Part shown: positions 56,187 through 63,682 of the stretch, one piece after another
Position numbering within the stretch: position 1 is the stretch's first letter
Layout: each line of letters begins with the position of its first letter
NCBI RefSeq assembly: GCF_026157065.1
Contig: NZ_JANLGQ010000002.1
Coordinates: 434,001-498,000 of the forward strand
Direction of reading: 5' to 3'
Length of the DNA: 64,000 bases
Origin: Enterococcus sp. HY326
GTDB lineage: Bacteria > Bacillota > Bacilli > Lactobacillales > Enterococcaceae
Made by a program: the position numbers and the translations under genes
The notes under the pieces: generated by a model
The model's database searches: none
Seen by the model: only the letters and a program-made list of their open reading frames with translations
What the model was told of the DNA's origin: nothing

Positions 56187-56750
56187 ATGCGGGTCTTAGC
56201 CAATTTATTTAGTTTTTCGCGAATTATAGCAGCACCCTTCTTAATTTTCTTTGGAACGGAATCTTGGGAATTCCTAGCAATTTATTTGTATTGCGGTGTC
56301 AGCGATATTCTTGATGGTCGTATCGCCAAGACAGCAGGAATCGCAGATGAAGCCGGCTTCCATGCTGATTTAATTGGCGATCTAGCTTTCTTATTTATTG
56401 TATTAATCAGATTGGGACCTCAGCAAGCACTGCTTTCATGGGAACTTGTTTGGTTAGCGGGTATTTTGTTTTTTAAAGTGGTTGCAATCATCATTGCCTA
56501 TGATAAATTTCAACGATTTATTCTCGTGATGCCCACGTTTTTAAATCGCTGGGCATGGGTCTGTCTCTTTTTTGTTCCGTTTTATAAGTATCTGGAGCAA
56601 TATTTAAAAATCGAAACTAGCAGTAATCTCTTTTTGCTGGCATTTTTACTGCTGGCCAGTTTAGCTGTTATCGAAGAATTATCCATTATTCTTCTGAGCA
56701 AAGAGTATAATTTCCAAGTCAAATCAATTTTTATGCTAGATAAAATATAA
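56187..56750 (+). CDS. CDP-alcohol phosphatidyltransferase family protein
   Basis: A 187-residue membrane enzyme with about five helices. The signature reads SDILDGRIAK...GFHADLIGD, that is D-x2-D-G-x2-A-K-x8-G-x3-D-x3-D. The usual Arg after Ala is replaced by Lys, while all four Asp are kept. Related enzymes make phosphatidylglycerophosphate or cardiolipin. Housekeeping pgsA normally lies in another context, so this is a divergent paralogue. The RBS is GAGGGGAGGGTGAATGG. The dispersed repeat follows its stop codon at once. Confidence 0.85.
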   Translation: MRVLANLFSFSRIIAAPFLIFFGTESWEFLAIYLYCGVSDILDGRIAKTAGIADEAGFHADLIGDLAFLFIVLIRLGPQQALLSWELVWLAGILFFKVVAIIIAYDKFQRFILVMPTFLNRWAWVCLFFVPFYKYLEQYLKIETSSNLFLLAFLLLASLAVIEELSIILLSKEYNFQVKSIFMLDKI

Positions 56751-56953
56751 AGGCGACTGTGGGGTTAGTTAGGTTAACAGACGGAATCCAAATTATATTG
56801 GATTTATCTCTGTTATTCAGTAAACTTTTGAGACAGAAAGTACATGTGTGGCTGCGTGCGGTCCAGTAAATACTTGTCACAAATTTTCAATTTTTAGCGA
56901 TGCTTGCCAGGTGTGTTCAGAAAATCAGTTCTGTTTCAACTTATACCAAGGCT
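56749..56953 (+). repeat. Dispersed inverted-end repeat, copy 3
   Basis: About 205 bp from AAAGGCGACTGTGG to CCAAGGCTTT. It shares with copy 2 the blocks GGTTAACAGACGGAATCC, AATTATATTGGATTTAT, GCGGTCCAGTAAAT, CACAAATTTTCAATT and AAAATCAGTTCTGTTTCAAC. A central insertion of about 45 bp (around 56806-56850) makes it longer than the others. The 3' end abuts the stop codon of the nitroreductase gene. Confidence 0.88.
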
Positions 56954-57688
56954 TTATTTTATCTCGGTAAAACCTTGATGTTTTAGAAACTCATTCAGTT
57001 GCGGTCGTTTTGCAGTTGCAAAAAAATCAATGACTTTTTGACTCCAGCTGGTTTGCTGCTGATTACTAATTCGTTGAGTATAATAATTTTCCATTGTCAA
57101 ATCATACTCTTTAATATCCATCCCATCAAAGTGATAACGATCAATTGGTGCTGCAATCGTTTTTGGTAGACGCTGCTTCACTTGATTTTTATTTCTAGGA
57201 TAGCCAATTGCCAAGCCAAACAAGGGGACAGTCAGAGGGGGTAGTTCTAAAAGTTCCGACACTTCAAAAATCTGATTGCGAACACCGCCAATAAAACAAA
57301 TTCCCAGACCTTGGCTTTCAGCAAAAGTTGCCATACCTTGAGCTGCTAAAGTTGTATCAATAATAGAAACAAGTAATGGCTCCATTGTTTTCAGATGGCT
57401 AATATCTTTCTGTTGTGCCTGCAGAATTCTGGCATGCCGCTGCAAATCTGCGACAAATATATAAAAGACGCCGGCCTGTGAAATAAATCCTGGATTCCGA
57501 CTAAAGCTTTCAATAGCTTGCAATTTTTTCGGATCACGAATTTCGATAATGGAGTAGGCCTGTAAAAAATTTGAGGAAGAGACACTCTGAGCAGCACTGA
57601 CCAGTTGCTCCTTTAATTCCTGTGGGACATCCTGCTGAGTAAAATCTCGGACTGATGTATGCTGAATCATGGTTTCAAATAAATCCAA
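56954..57688 (-). CDS. Nitroreductase-family oxidoreductase (paralogue)
   Basis: A 244-residue FMN-dependent oxidoreductase related to the product at 2207-2935. It has TSVRDFTQQDVPQELKEQLV, AAQSVSSSNFLQAYSIIEIR in part, GLGICFIGGVRNQIFEV and a C-terminal NYYTQRISNQQQTSW helix. It is probably NADPH-dependent and of broad substrate range. The RBS is TAGGAGGTTTTCTTTTGG. Both paralogues keep the arginines expected near the FMN phosphate. Confidence 0.9.
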   Translation of the reverse strand: MDLFETMIQHTSVRDFTQQDVPQELKEQLVSAAQSVSSSNFLQAYSIIEIRDPKKLQAIESFSRNPGFISQAGVFYIFVADLQRHARILQAQQKDISHLKTMEPLLVSIIDTTLAAQGMATFAESQGLGICFIGGVRNQIFEVSELLELPPLTVPLFGLAIGYPRNKNQVKQRLPKTIAAPIDRYHFDGMDIKEYDLTMENYYTQRISNQQQTSWSQKVIDFFATAKRPQLNEFLKHQGFTEIK

Positions 57689-58251
57689 AAGAAAACCTCC
57701 TAAAAGAATGATAGTAACAGTGTACTAAAGATAAGAGAAAGAATGCTGGTTAAAAGTCTAGGTAAGAAAAATTTTGCTTTTTTGCCAGTAGCATTTATTA
57801 AGAATCTGACTTCATAAACATTGTAGTTAAATTTAAAATGATGAGCTAAGGAAAACAAAACTAAAAAAGTTTATGGGATTACATCAAACTAGCAAAAATT
57901 AGGAATAAGAAAACTAGCGCAAAAAAACTTGCAACTATTTTGTTTGTAATTTCGATTTGAATCGCTATTAGTTAGAACAGCAGACTTGTAGAAACTGCAA
58001 TTTGTACTTTGAATTTGCAGGCAGAAGAGAGGCTAAAATGAGTAGATTTGTGGGAACTGATGGAGAACGCCTCAAATTTTATATTTTAGTTTACATAATA
58101 TATATTATGCGAAGTTAACTTTGTTTTAAATACAAAAAAGCAGATTGAAATCCAATTCATTTCAACCCACCTACTATTTCTTTTACTAATCCACTTTATC
58201 TTTACAAAACTTAATCTTTTCTTTTTACTATATAGGATTCAAAACTTAAAT
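57689..58251. other. 563-bp intergenic stretch, with a short relic of the dispersed repeat
   Basis: AT-rich with stop codons in all frames and no ribosome binding site before any open frame. The segment ATTAGTTAGAACAG (57967-57980) is identical to the end of repeat copy 1 and continues with weak similarity to about 58035, so it may be a decayed copy. I see no RNA gene or terminator in it. Confidence 0.5.
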
Positions 58252-59193
58252 CTATTCACTTTCTAACAATCTAAGTTGTTGTTTGATTTCAGCAAGCCAT
58301 CTAGGTTGATTATGATTTTGATTTGCGTAATCATCAACAATTCGGTTGTAACGTTGGATGGCGTCATTGACAGCATTTTTACCAAAAAATTCTGACCAAA
58401 TGATACTATATAATGCTGTATGATACGCGTAAACTTTAAGCAAGAGCCAAAAGCTTTCTGGAACATTACCGTTAAAATAACCAAAAATTTGGCCCCACGC
58501 AAAAGCTGTAGAATCTTCAACCGTAAAAGATTCTACTCTGACAAATTCTTCAAAAGAATCACCGATATCCCAGCGATTAAAATCAATCACTGCTAAAGTA
58601 TTGTCCGGCTGCAAAATGAAATTACCAGGATGATAATCGCCATGTTGATAAGTTATTGGTTGCTGCCTTATTAAATCTAGATGTTGCTGAATGAAATCAA
58701 TCATAAAATCTTGATTAACTAAATGATAATCAGCCTGCAAATAACGGTCCAACTGACGGCGTTTTTTTGCAATAACTTGCTGCAGACATTCCTCAACCGA
58801 AATTTTTTCCTCAAGAGGCTGTTCATGAAGCCTTTTTAAGAACTTTCCTGCAGTTTGGCCTAACTGATATTGCTCTAATAGCGGCAAATCAGAGAGAACT
58901 TCTGATAAATCCTTTCCTTCTACATAAGATAATTTCATATAAGCCCATGAAGAATCTTTTATCTGCTGGCATAAAAATGGTTGCGAACATGGAATGCCAG
59001 TCTGGTAAACAATTTCAACAAAATGGAACTCCGCTAACTTTTCAGTAAAGAGATCACTAGAAAACAATCTATATAAATAGCGTTTGTTTTCAATACTGAC
59101 AGCAATTTTAATATCATCAGACCAGCCCTTATCAATTACTTCATAGGACTGCCATTCACCGAAGTCCGCAATTTTTTGAAAAATTTCCCGCAT
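58252..59193 (-). CDS. APH/choline-kinase-like phosphotransferase
   Basis: A 313-residue kinase-fold protein. The catalytic loop HGDYHPGNFIL and the metal motif VIDFNRWDIGD are intact, and the N-terminal lobe has KIAVSIENKRYLYRLFSS. It belongs to the aminoglycoside phosphotransferase family (PF01636), which also includes antibiotic-independent kinases. The substrate is unknown. The RBS on the reverse strand is AGAGGGGAGAGACC. It lies 25 bp downstream of the P-loop kinase-like gene and is likely co-transcribed with it. Confidence 0.87.
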   Translation of the reverse strand: MREIFQKIADFGEWQSYEVIDKGWSDDIKIAVSIENKRYLYRLFSSDLFTEKLAEFHFVEIVYQTGIPCSQPFLCQQIKDSSWAYMKLSYVEGKDLSEVLSDLPLLEQYQLGQTAGKFLKRLHEQPLEEKISVEECLQQVIAKKRRQLDRYLQADYHLVNQDFMIDFIQQHLDLIRQQPITYQHGDYHPGNFILQPDNTLAVIDFNRWDIGDSFEEFVRVESFTVEDSTAFAWGQIFGYFNGNVPESFWLLLKVYAYHTALYSIIWSEFFGKNAVNDAIQRYNRIVDDYANQNHNQPRWLAEIKQQLRLLESE

Positions 59194-59218
59194 AGGTCTC
59201 TCCCCTCTTCACGCAAAA

Positions 59219-59719
59219 TTACGAAATCAAGTCTTTGATTTTTGCAACTGTTGCTGGAACGTCTAAAGCAGTGGTATCGATTTTTATCGATTCAACTCCT
59301 CGATAATTTTCTAAACGAGCTATCGCTGTAGTAATTGAATCGAAATCTCGGAGACCTTTTGCAATGTCAATTTGAATATTTTCTGCCAATTTTTGCGGGC
59401 TCGCAACAAGTGAGACAGAAGTTACTTCTGTATTGGTTAGGGTTAATCCTGCTAAAACATCGTTAATTATTTCTTGATGGTCCATCACCCAACAAAAAAT
59501 AATAAAGTCAAAGCTTGAATTATCAATAAAGGATTGCAGCAAAAATTGAATGTTTTTCAAAACCATCTGCTTATTCTCTTCTGTAAATTGCCACGGATGC
59601 ATTTGCCAGCACCAGTCACCATCTAACATCACAGAATTTTCTAATTCTTCATTTAATGCTGCTGTCACGGTACTTTTCCCAATACCCATTGGGCCACCAA
59701 TCAAGATAAGCTTTTTCAT
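59219..59719 (-). CDS. P-loop AAA/kinase-like protein
   Basis: A 166-residue protein with Walker A GGPMGIGKST and a DGDWCW segment, resembling small nucleotide or antibiotic kinases (AAA_33-like). A DFIIFCWVMDHQE strand may serve as Walker B. The substrate is unknown. It heads a two-gene unit with the APH-like gene. The RBS is AAGGAGAGGTAACCTG. The next 200 bp upstream (59720-59922) contain no supported gene. Confidence 0.82.
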   Translation of the reverse strand: MKKLILIGGPMGIGKSTVTAALNEELENSVMLDGDWCWQMHPWQFTEENKQMVLKNIQFLLQSFIDNSSFDFIIFCWVMDHQEIINDVLAGLTLTNTEVTSVSLVASPQKLAENIQIDIAKGLRDFDSITTAIARLENYRGVESIKIDTTALDVPATVAKIKDLIS

Positions 59720-59922
59720 TTCAGGTTACCTCTCCTTAAAAAATTCTTAGAATGCATTCATAGATTGAAATCTATGGTTAAGTTTTCCTTTAAACTTCTA
59801 AAACTAGTTTTCAAAGCTACATTAGCTTTTTTATTAATAATTGCAGTAAGTAGCAAGCAACTAGATAAGCACTTCAGCTACATTAAAAAATCACTCATGC
59901 AAATTTATTCACTTTCCAAGAT

Positions 59923-60237
59923 TTATTTCCCTGTCTTAACCCAATGGCGCAGATATCTAAAAATCAGATAGAAGGATGTAATTGTGATAACAAGCAAAAT
60001 AAGTTTAATCAACGCTCCAAAGATATGAAAAAATGTGTCAGCTATGATTAAACCAAATAAAACAATCAGTCCAACTAGTAACCAACCAACTACTCGTCCA
60101 GCTTTTATAGCAGTTTCTTTCGGCAAATCACCAAAGGTATTCCCGGCAATTAAGCGTAACCATTTCCCACGAAACAGTTGAATTGCCAGAATTAAAAAAC
60201 CAAAAATCAACAGGCTCAGAAAAATATAGGTAAACAC
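59923..60237 (-). CDS. Small membrane protein, DUF3784-like
   Basis: A 104-residue protein with three hydrophobic segments (about 2-20, 48-68 and 72-92) and a conserved-looking RGKWLRLIAGNTFGDLPKE loop after the first helix. That loop resembles the GKG-x3-LIAGYNT motif of DUF3784 proteins. Function is unknown. The RBS is AGGAAGGAAGGC. Confidence in the family name is modest. Confidence 0.65.
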   Translation of the reverse strand: MFTYIFLSLLIFGFLILAIQLFRGKWLRLIAGNTFGDLPKETAIKAGRVVGWLLVGLIVLFGLIIADTFFHIFGALIKLILLVITITSFYLIFRYLRHWVKTGK

Positions 60238-60363
60238 TTGCCTTCCTCCTTCCTGGTTTTCGATGTTTTTATCACTGTTTTTACGTATTTTATTGAAAGA
60301 GAGCTAGTTAAATTATAACATAGTAGTATAAATGTACTCAAAAGTGAACTGGAGGGCTTGACT

Positions 60364-60924
60364 GTGAAAAACTTAGGAAATTTTGTTGGGGCGATTGCGG
60401 TTTATTGCGGACTGATTTTTTTCCTACAAAAAGATCAGCGTTATTTGTATGGGTTGCTACTTTGTCTTTTATTGTGGCTAGTGTTGAATTTATATCCGAT
60501 CTTCAGTCAAAAGCACCGTTTTGCTCGAGCGGAGCTGGTGATTATTGATGAAATGTCGGGGATTGAATTTGAACAATACACAAAATTTTTATTGACTAAA
60601 GTTGGTTACCTAAAAATCAAAGAGACCAGCAGGATCGGCGATCAAGGCATTGACCTGCTAGCTCAAAAAGATGGTGTTTCTTATGGATTTCAATGTAAAC
60701 GCTGGAAGAAAAAAGTTGGCAATAAAGCGGTGCAAGAGGTCCATGCCGGCTTAGGTTATTACGGCTTAGACCAAGGGATTGTTATCACGAATAATTATTT
60801 TACAAAATCGGCTAGCGAATTAGCGGCCAAATTAAACGTTCGTTTATGGGCTCGCGACGATTTAGCAAAAATTTTGCGGGAACAGCAGAAATTACAGGCT
60901 GTTAAAGAGAAAAAAGCCTCCTGA
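60364..60924 (+). CDS. Membrane-anchored Mrr-like restriction endonuclease domain protein
   Basis: A 186-residue protein with two N-terminal hydrophobic segments (about 5-20 and 27-45), then an Mrr_cat domain (about 65-170): GIEFEQYTKFLL, GDQGIDLLAQKDG (the catalytic aspartate) and YGFQCKRWKK (QxK). Related proteins are Type IV-like nucleases or are of unknown role. GTG 60364 is chosen because TTG 60358 is only 1 nt from GGAGGG. No methyltransferase is nearby, so it is not part of a classic restriction-modification system. Confidence 0.85.
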   Translation: MKNLGNFVGAIAVYCGLIFFLQKDQRYLYGLLLCLLLWLVLNLYPIFSQKHRFARAELVIIDEMSGIEFEQYTKFLLTKVGYLKIKETSRIGDQGIDLLAQKDGVSYGFQCKRWKKKVGNKAVQEVHAGLGYYGLDQGIVITNNYFTKSASELAAKLNVRLWARDDLAKILREQQKLQAVKEKKAS

Positions 60925-61026
60925 AATTTACCCGGCTTGCTCCTTTTAAGTGAATTCCTGAGACGCACCATTCAAATTTTTGTCCTAACAGAAAAATTGC
61001 TAAGTAATTATAGACCGCCGCAAGAA

Positions 61027-61872
61027 TTACAACTCATTTAAAAACTCTTGTAGTTCTTGCCGGTAATTATTTTCTTGAATAATTTTCTCCAACAGCTCTT
61101 TGTCATGGGTATGATTGATTCGTTTGCTGATTAATTCTTCATACAATGGATAAAATGGCATCTGCAGCTGCTCCCCTAAAGCAATTTCCTGTGAAACATC
61201 ATAGGCAACTCTTCTAAAATCAATGTCGACAATTTTTTCTTGTTCCACATGTAAAATTGTGTAATAAGCTTGGCCATCAGAACGAAATTTGGACCAAGAA
61301 CTAAAGGCTTGCCCGATAGAGCCGGGATTTAAAATCAATTGGTCTTGGCTACTGTATCGCAATGTTTGGTGGTGTACATGGGCATAAATAGCAACATCTA
61401 ACTCTTCTAAATCTCCTTCAAAAAGTCGGTCATAGTCAGCTTGTTTGCCAACTGTCGACAAGCTACTGCCCCAGTTTTCCTGTGGTAAATTATGACTGAT
61501 ACCAAAATTAATTCCTTCAACTTTTACAGTCTGATGCAAGGGCAAATTTCGCAGCCAATTAATATTGTCAATGGAAAGGCTTTGATAGACAAATTTCGTC
61601 AACATGCCAATGTAGACATCTGTCGGATTAGTCAAATCAATCTTTTTATCCAATACCTCTAACAGACAGTCATCCCAATTGCCTCTGACTGCTATCGAGA
61701 GCTTTAATTTTTCTATCTCTTTGAAAATCTGCTGGCCAGTTGGGCCTGGCAGCAATAAATCCCCAATAAACCAATAATCCTCCACCGCTTTTTTATGACA
61801 ATCTGCTAGTACGGCTTTGAGAGCAGTCAAATTTCCGTGAACATCAGCAAGCAGTGCAATTTTTTTAGCCAT
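61027..61872 (-). CDS. Metallophosphoesterase (calcineurin-like)
   Basis: A 281-residue phosphoesterase: ADVHGNLTALKAVLADC, FIGDLLLPGP, RGNWDD, ISHNLPQ and AHVHHQTLR with NPGSIGQ supply the dinuclear metal ligands in order. This is the YfcE/MJ0936-like group of phosphodiesterases. ATG 61872 after GGAGAGGGAC is preferred to the ATG at 61887. It overlaps the upstream GNAT gene by 8 nt, so the two are coupled. Confidence 0.88.
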   Translation of the reverse strand: MAKKIALLADVHGNLTALKAVLADCHKKAVEDYWFIGDLLLPGPTGQQIFKEIEKLKLSIAVRGNWDDCLLEVLDKKIDLTNPTDVYIGMLTKFVYQSLSIDNINWLRNLPLHQTVKVEGINFGISHNLPQENWGSSLSTVGKQADYDRLFEGDLEELDVAIYAHVHHQTLRYSSQDQLILNPGSIGQAFSSWSKFRSDGQAYYTILHVEQEKIVDIDFRRVAYDVSQEIALGEQLQMPFYPLYEELISKRINHTHDKELLEKIIQENNYRQELQEFLNEL

Positions 61873-62383
61873 TTTGTCCCTCTCCAATCAGCTTGAACAT
61901 CAACATTTCATCATAATAACGATTGTTCCACTTTAATGCATTTTTTTCATAGCCGTATTCTTTGAAACCTAGTTTTTGATACAGGTGGACGGCCGCCAAA
62001 TTTTCTGCATTCACGCAAAGACTCACCTGTTCAATCATGGGAAAAGCTTGTGGGATTTCAGTAAGCAATTGCTGTAATAATTGTTGACTATAGCCTTTTT
62101 TGCGAAATTCCGGCAGCAGATACATGCCGAAAATCACACCTTTATGAGCTAACTTTAAACCCTTTTCTTGATAACAACCCACTATGCCTACTAAATTTTG
62201 ATTATTGAAAAAGCCCAGCACCATTTTCTGATTTTTGTCGGCGAGTCGCTTTTGGATTTGTTCTTCTGTATAGGCTTTTTCCTGCTGATAAGTTACCGCA
62301 AAAGCCTCTGGAGTTTCCTGCAAAGCCTGTAGCCGGAATTGATGATAGGCTGCGGCATCTTTTTGTGTTAAGTTACGTATCAT
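61865..62383 (-). CDS. GNAT family N-acetyltransferase
   Basis: A 172-residue acetyltransferase: IRNLTQKDAAAYHQFRL at the start, the acetyl-CoA loop LPEFRKKGYSQQLLQQL, and NAENLAAVHLYQKLGFKEYG. The substrate is unknown. The start codon lies within what would be the last codons of the frameshifted YbaK gene upstream, a trace of former translational coupling. GGGGAGGATACAC serves as the ribosome binding site. Confidence 0.88.
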   Translation of the reverse strand: MIRNLTQKDAAAYHQFRLQALQETPEAFAVTYQQEKAYTEEQIQKRLADKNQKMVLGFFNNQNLVGIVGCYQEKGLKLAHKGVIFGMYLLPEFRKKGYSQQLLQQLLTEIPQAFPMIEQVSLCVNAENLAAVHLYQKLGFKEYGYEKNALKWNNRYYDEMLMFKLIGEGQNG

Positions 62384-62893
62384 GTGTATCCTCCCCAGAA
62401 AAATAAAATGGCTGGTAATTCAGTGCCGTTAAATAATTTAAAAAATCAGCATAGTCTAAAATCACTGTCGCATCATTTGATTTGGATGAAACCCGATTTT
62501 TTGATTGTGGGGGATATCTTGATGAAGTAAAATTTTTATGGAACTGCTCCCCTCACCTCTTTTTTCAGGCAAAGCTAAGGGCCCCACCGCCCCCAGTTGA
62601 AGGCCGAATTTCTCAGCTAAGTCCTCAGCTGACACAAAACTTAAGCGTTTTTCGCCTAAAAATAGTGCCAGCTTTTTTAAGTCCAACTGAATGGAATCTG
62701 GCATCACCACAAGATAATAATTGGGATTGTTTTTGCCTTTTCCCTTCAGTAATAGATTTTTAACTGCGGATGCTGGAATCTCAAAATCGATATCAGCGAC
62801 TGTATAAACAGCTTTGTGTTGAGTAACTTGATAGGCAATCTCTAATTTATTTAAGCGCTGATAGATATCAGCCGCTGGTAAAATCGTCATCAT
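62373..62893 (-). pseudogene. YbaK/ProXp-family aminoacyl-tRNA deacylase, frameshifted near its 3' end
   Basis: The intact frame (62893-62462) gives 143 residues with ADIYQRLNKLEIAYQVTQH, the YbaK core KNLLLKGKGKNNPNYYLVV in part, and LGAVGPLALPEKRGEG, ending abruptly FHPNQMMRQ. A 1-nt shift near 62478 restores NDATVILDYADFLNYL, the usual end of the family after FHPN, and runs to a TAA at 62373 overlapping the GNAT start. A single base therefore seems to have been lost, naturally or through sequencing. Intact relatives hydrolyse mischarged tRNAs such as Ala-tRNA-Pro or Cys-tRNA-Pro. The active-site lysine region is retained. Confidence 0.75.
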
Positions 62894-62904
62894 ATCCCCC
62901 TCTT

Positions 62905-63201
62905 TTATAATTTGCTATGCCAATAAAGTAGCAGCAGAGAAAACAAACATCTCACTGCAAAGTGTCGCCAGTTTACTCTGCCATTTAGACTCAGTCCATT
63001 TAAAATTGCTGCACATAATAAAGCAATCAGCCCACCATAGAAAAAAATTAGGCTAATAGGCGCTAAGAACAAACAGCTGCCGCCAACTAAATTTATGAGC
63101 AGCAGTCTTAAAGAAAGCTGCTCTTTACTTTTCATAATACTACTGGCGACTAGCATCAAGCTACCATATAAATCAGTCACGATATAAAAAATTAGGGTCA
63201 T
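62905..63201 (-). CDS. Small membrane protein
   Basis: A 98-residue protein with three to four hydrophobic segments (about 3-20, 28-45, 48-70 and 80-95) and no recognised family. The open frame extends to 63237, but ATG 63201 follows AAAGGAGGAAAAAAGC. It is the first gene of the reverse-strand unit leading into the YbaK gene and is divergent from a MerR regulator whose palindrome lies over its promoter. Confidence 0.7.
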   Translation of the reverse strand: MTLIFYIVTDLYGSLMLVASSIMKSKEQLSLRLLLINLVGGSCLFLAPISLIFFYGGLIALLCAAILNGLSLNGRVNWRHFAVRCLFSLLLLYWHSKL

Positions 63202-63236
63202 GCTTTTTTCCTCCTTTTGGTATACTAAGTAAAACA

Positions 63237-63254
63237 CAGGGGGTTAACCCCCTG
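63237..63254. promoter_or_regulatory. Perfect 18-bp palindrome, probable MerR operator
   Basis: CAGGGGGTTAACCCCCTG lies between the divergent merR-like gene and the small membrane protein gene. On the reverse strand, TTAACC inside it, a 17-bp spacer and TATACC (63226-63221) would form a promoter; TATACT on the forward strand could serve merR. Such a GC-rich palindrome stands out in this AT-rich region. Confidence 0.65.
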
Positions 63255-63271
63255 ACAAGGAGAAAACAAAA

Positions 63272-63631
63272 ATGAATATTTCCCAGTTTGTAAAGCAGCA
63301 AAATACAACGGTTGACACCATTAAACATTATCTCAAGCTAGAGCTTTTAACGCCGCAAAAAAAGCAGAGCTGGTATAATTTCACAGAGCAAGAAGCTGCT
63401 GATTTTCAAAACATTCAAGCCTTAAAGAAATTAGGATTTCCCCTCGCTTTAATCAAAAAGCTGAAGGAAAGCCATGAAAAATATTGCGGGACGCCCCAAC
63501 AGTGGCAGCAAAATCTAGTTATCATCGAAGAAGCTCTAGTGCAGGTTGCCATTGAAAAAGCAGACCTACAGATAAGAGAAGATAATTTATTGCAGACCAA
63601 GGCCCAACTCTTAGAAAAACTGGCGGAATAA
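63272..63631 (+). CDS. MerR-family regulator
   Basis: A 119-residue protein with the winged helix-turn-helix of MerR (residues 1-70: NISQFVKQQNTTVDTIKHYL...GLLTP-like LELLTPQKK...YNFTEQEAADFQNI) and a C-terminal coiled coil for dimerisation. There is no Cys-rich metal site, so a small-molecule or stress signal is more likely than a metal. The RBS AAGGAG lies 10 bp before ATG 63272. It is autoregulated or controls the divergent genes, judging by the palindrome. Confidence 0.88.
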   Translation: MNISQFVKQQNTTVDTIKHYLKLELLTPQKKQSWYNFTEQEAADFQNIQALKKLGFPLALIKKLKESHEKYCGTPQQWQQNLVIIEEALVQVAIEKADLQIREDNLLQTKAQLLEKLAE

Positions 63632-63682
63632 ATTTATTTTGCCGGAAACAAATTTACATAATAAATATATTGGAACCCCCGC

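Noticed and set aside
59765-59971. 68-codon forward frame in the gap before the small membrane protein
   Set aside because: TTG start, no ribosome binding site, and its end overlaps the reverse-strand membrane protein gene.
62482-62763. 93-codon forward frame opposite the YbaK-like gene
   Set aside because: Antisense shadow of a recognisable coding sequence, without a ribosome binding site.
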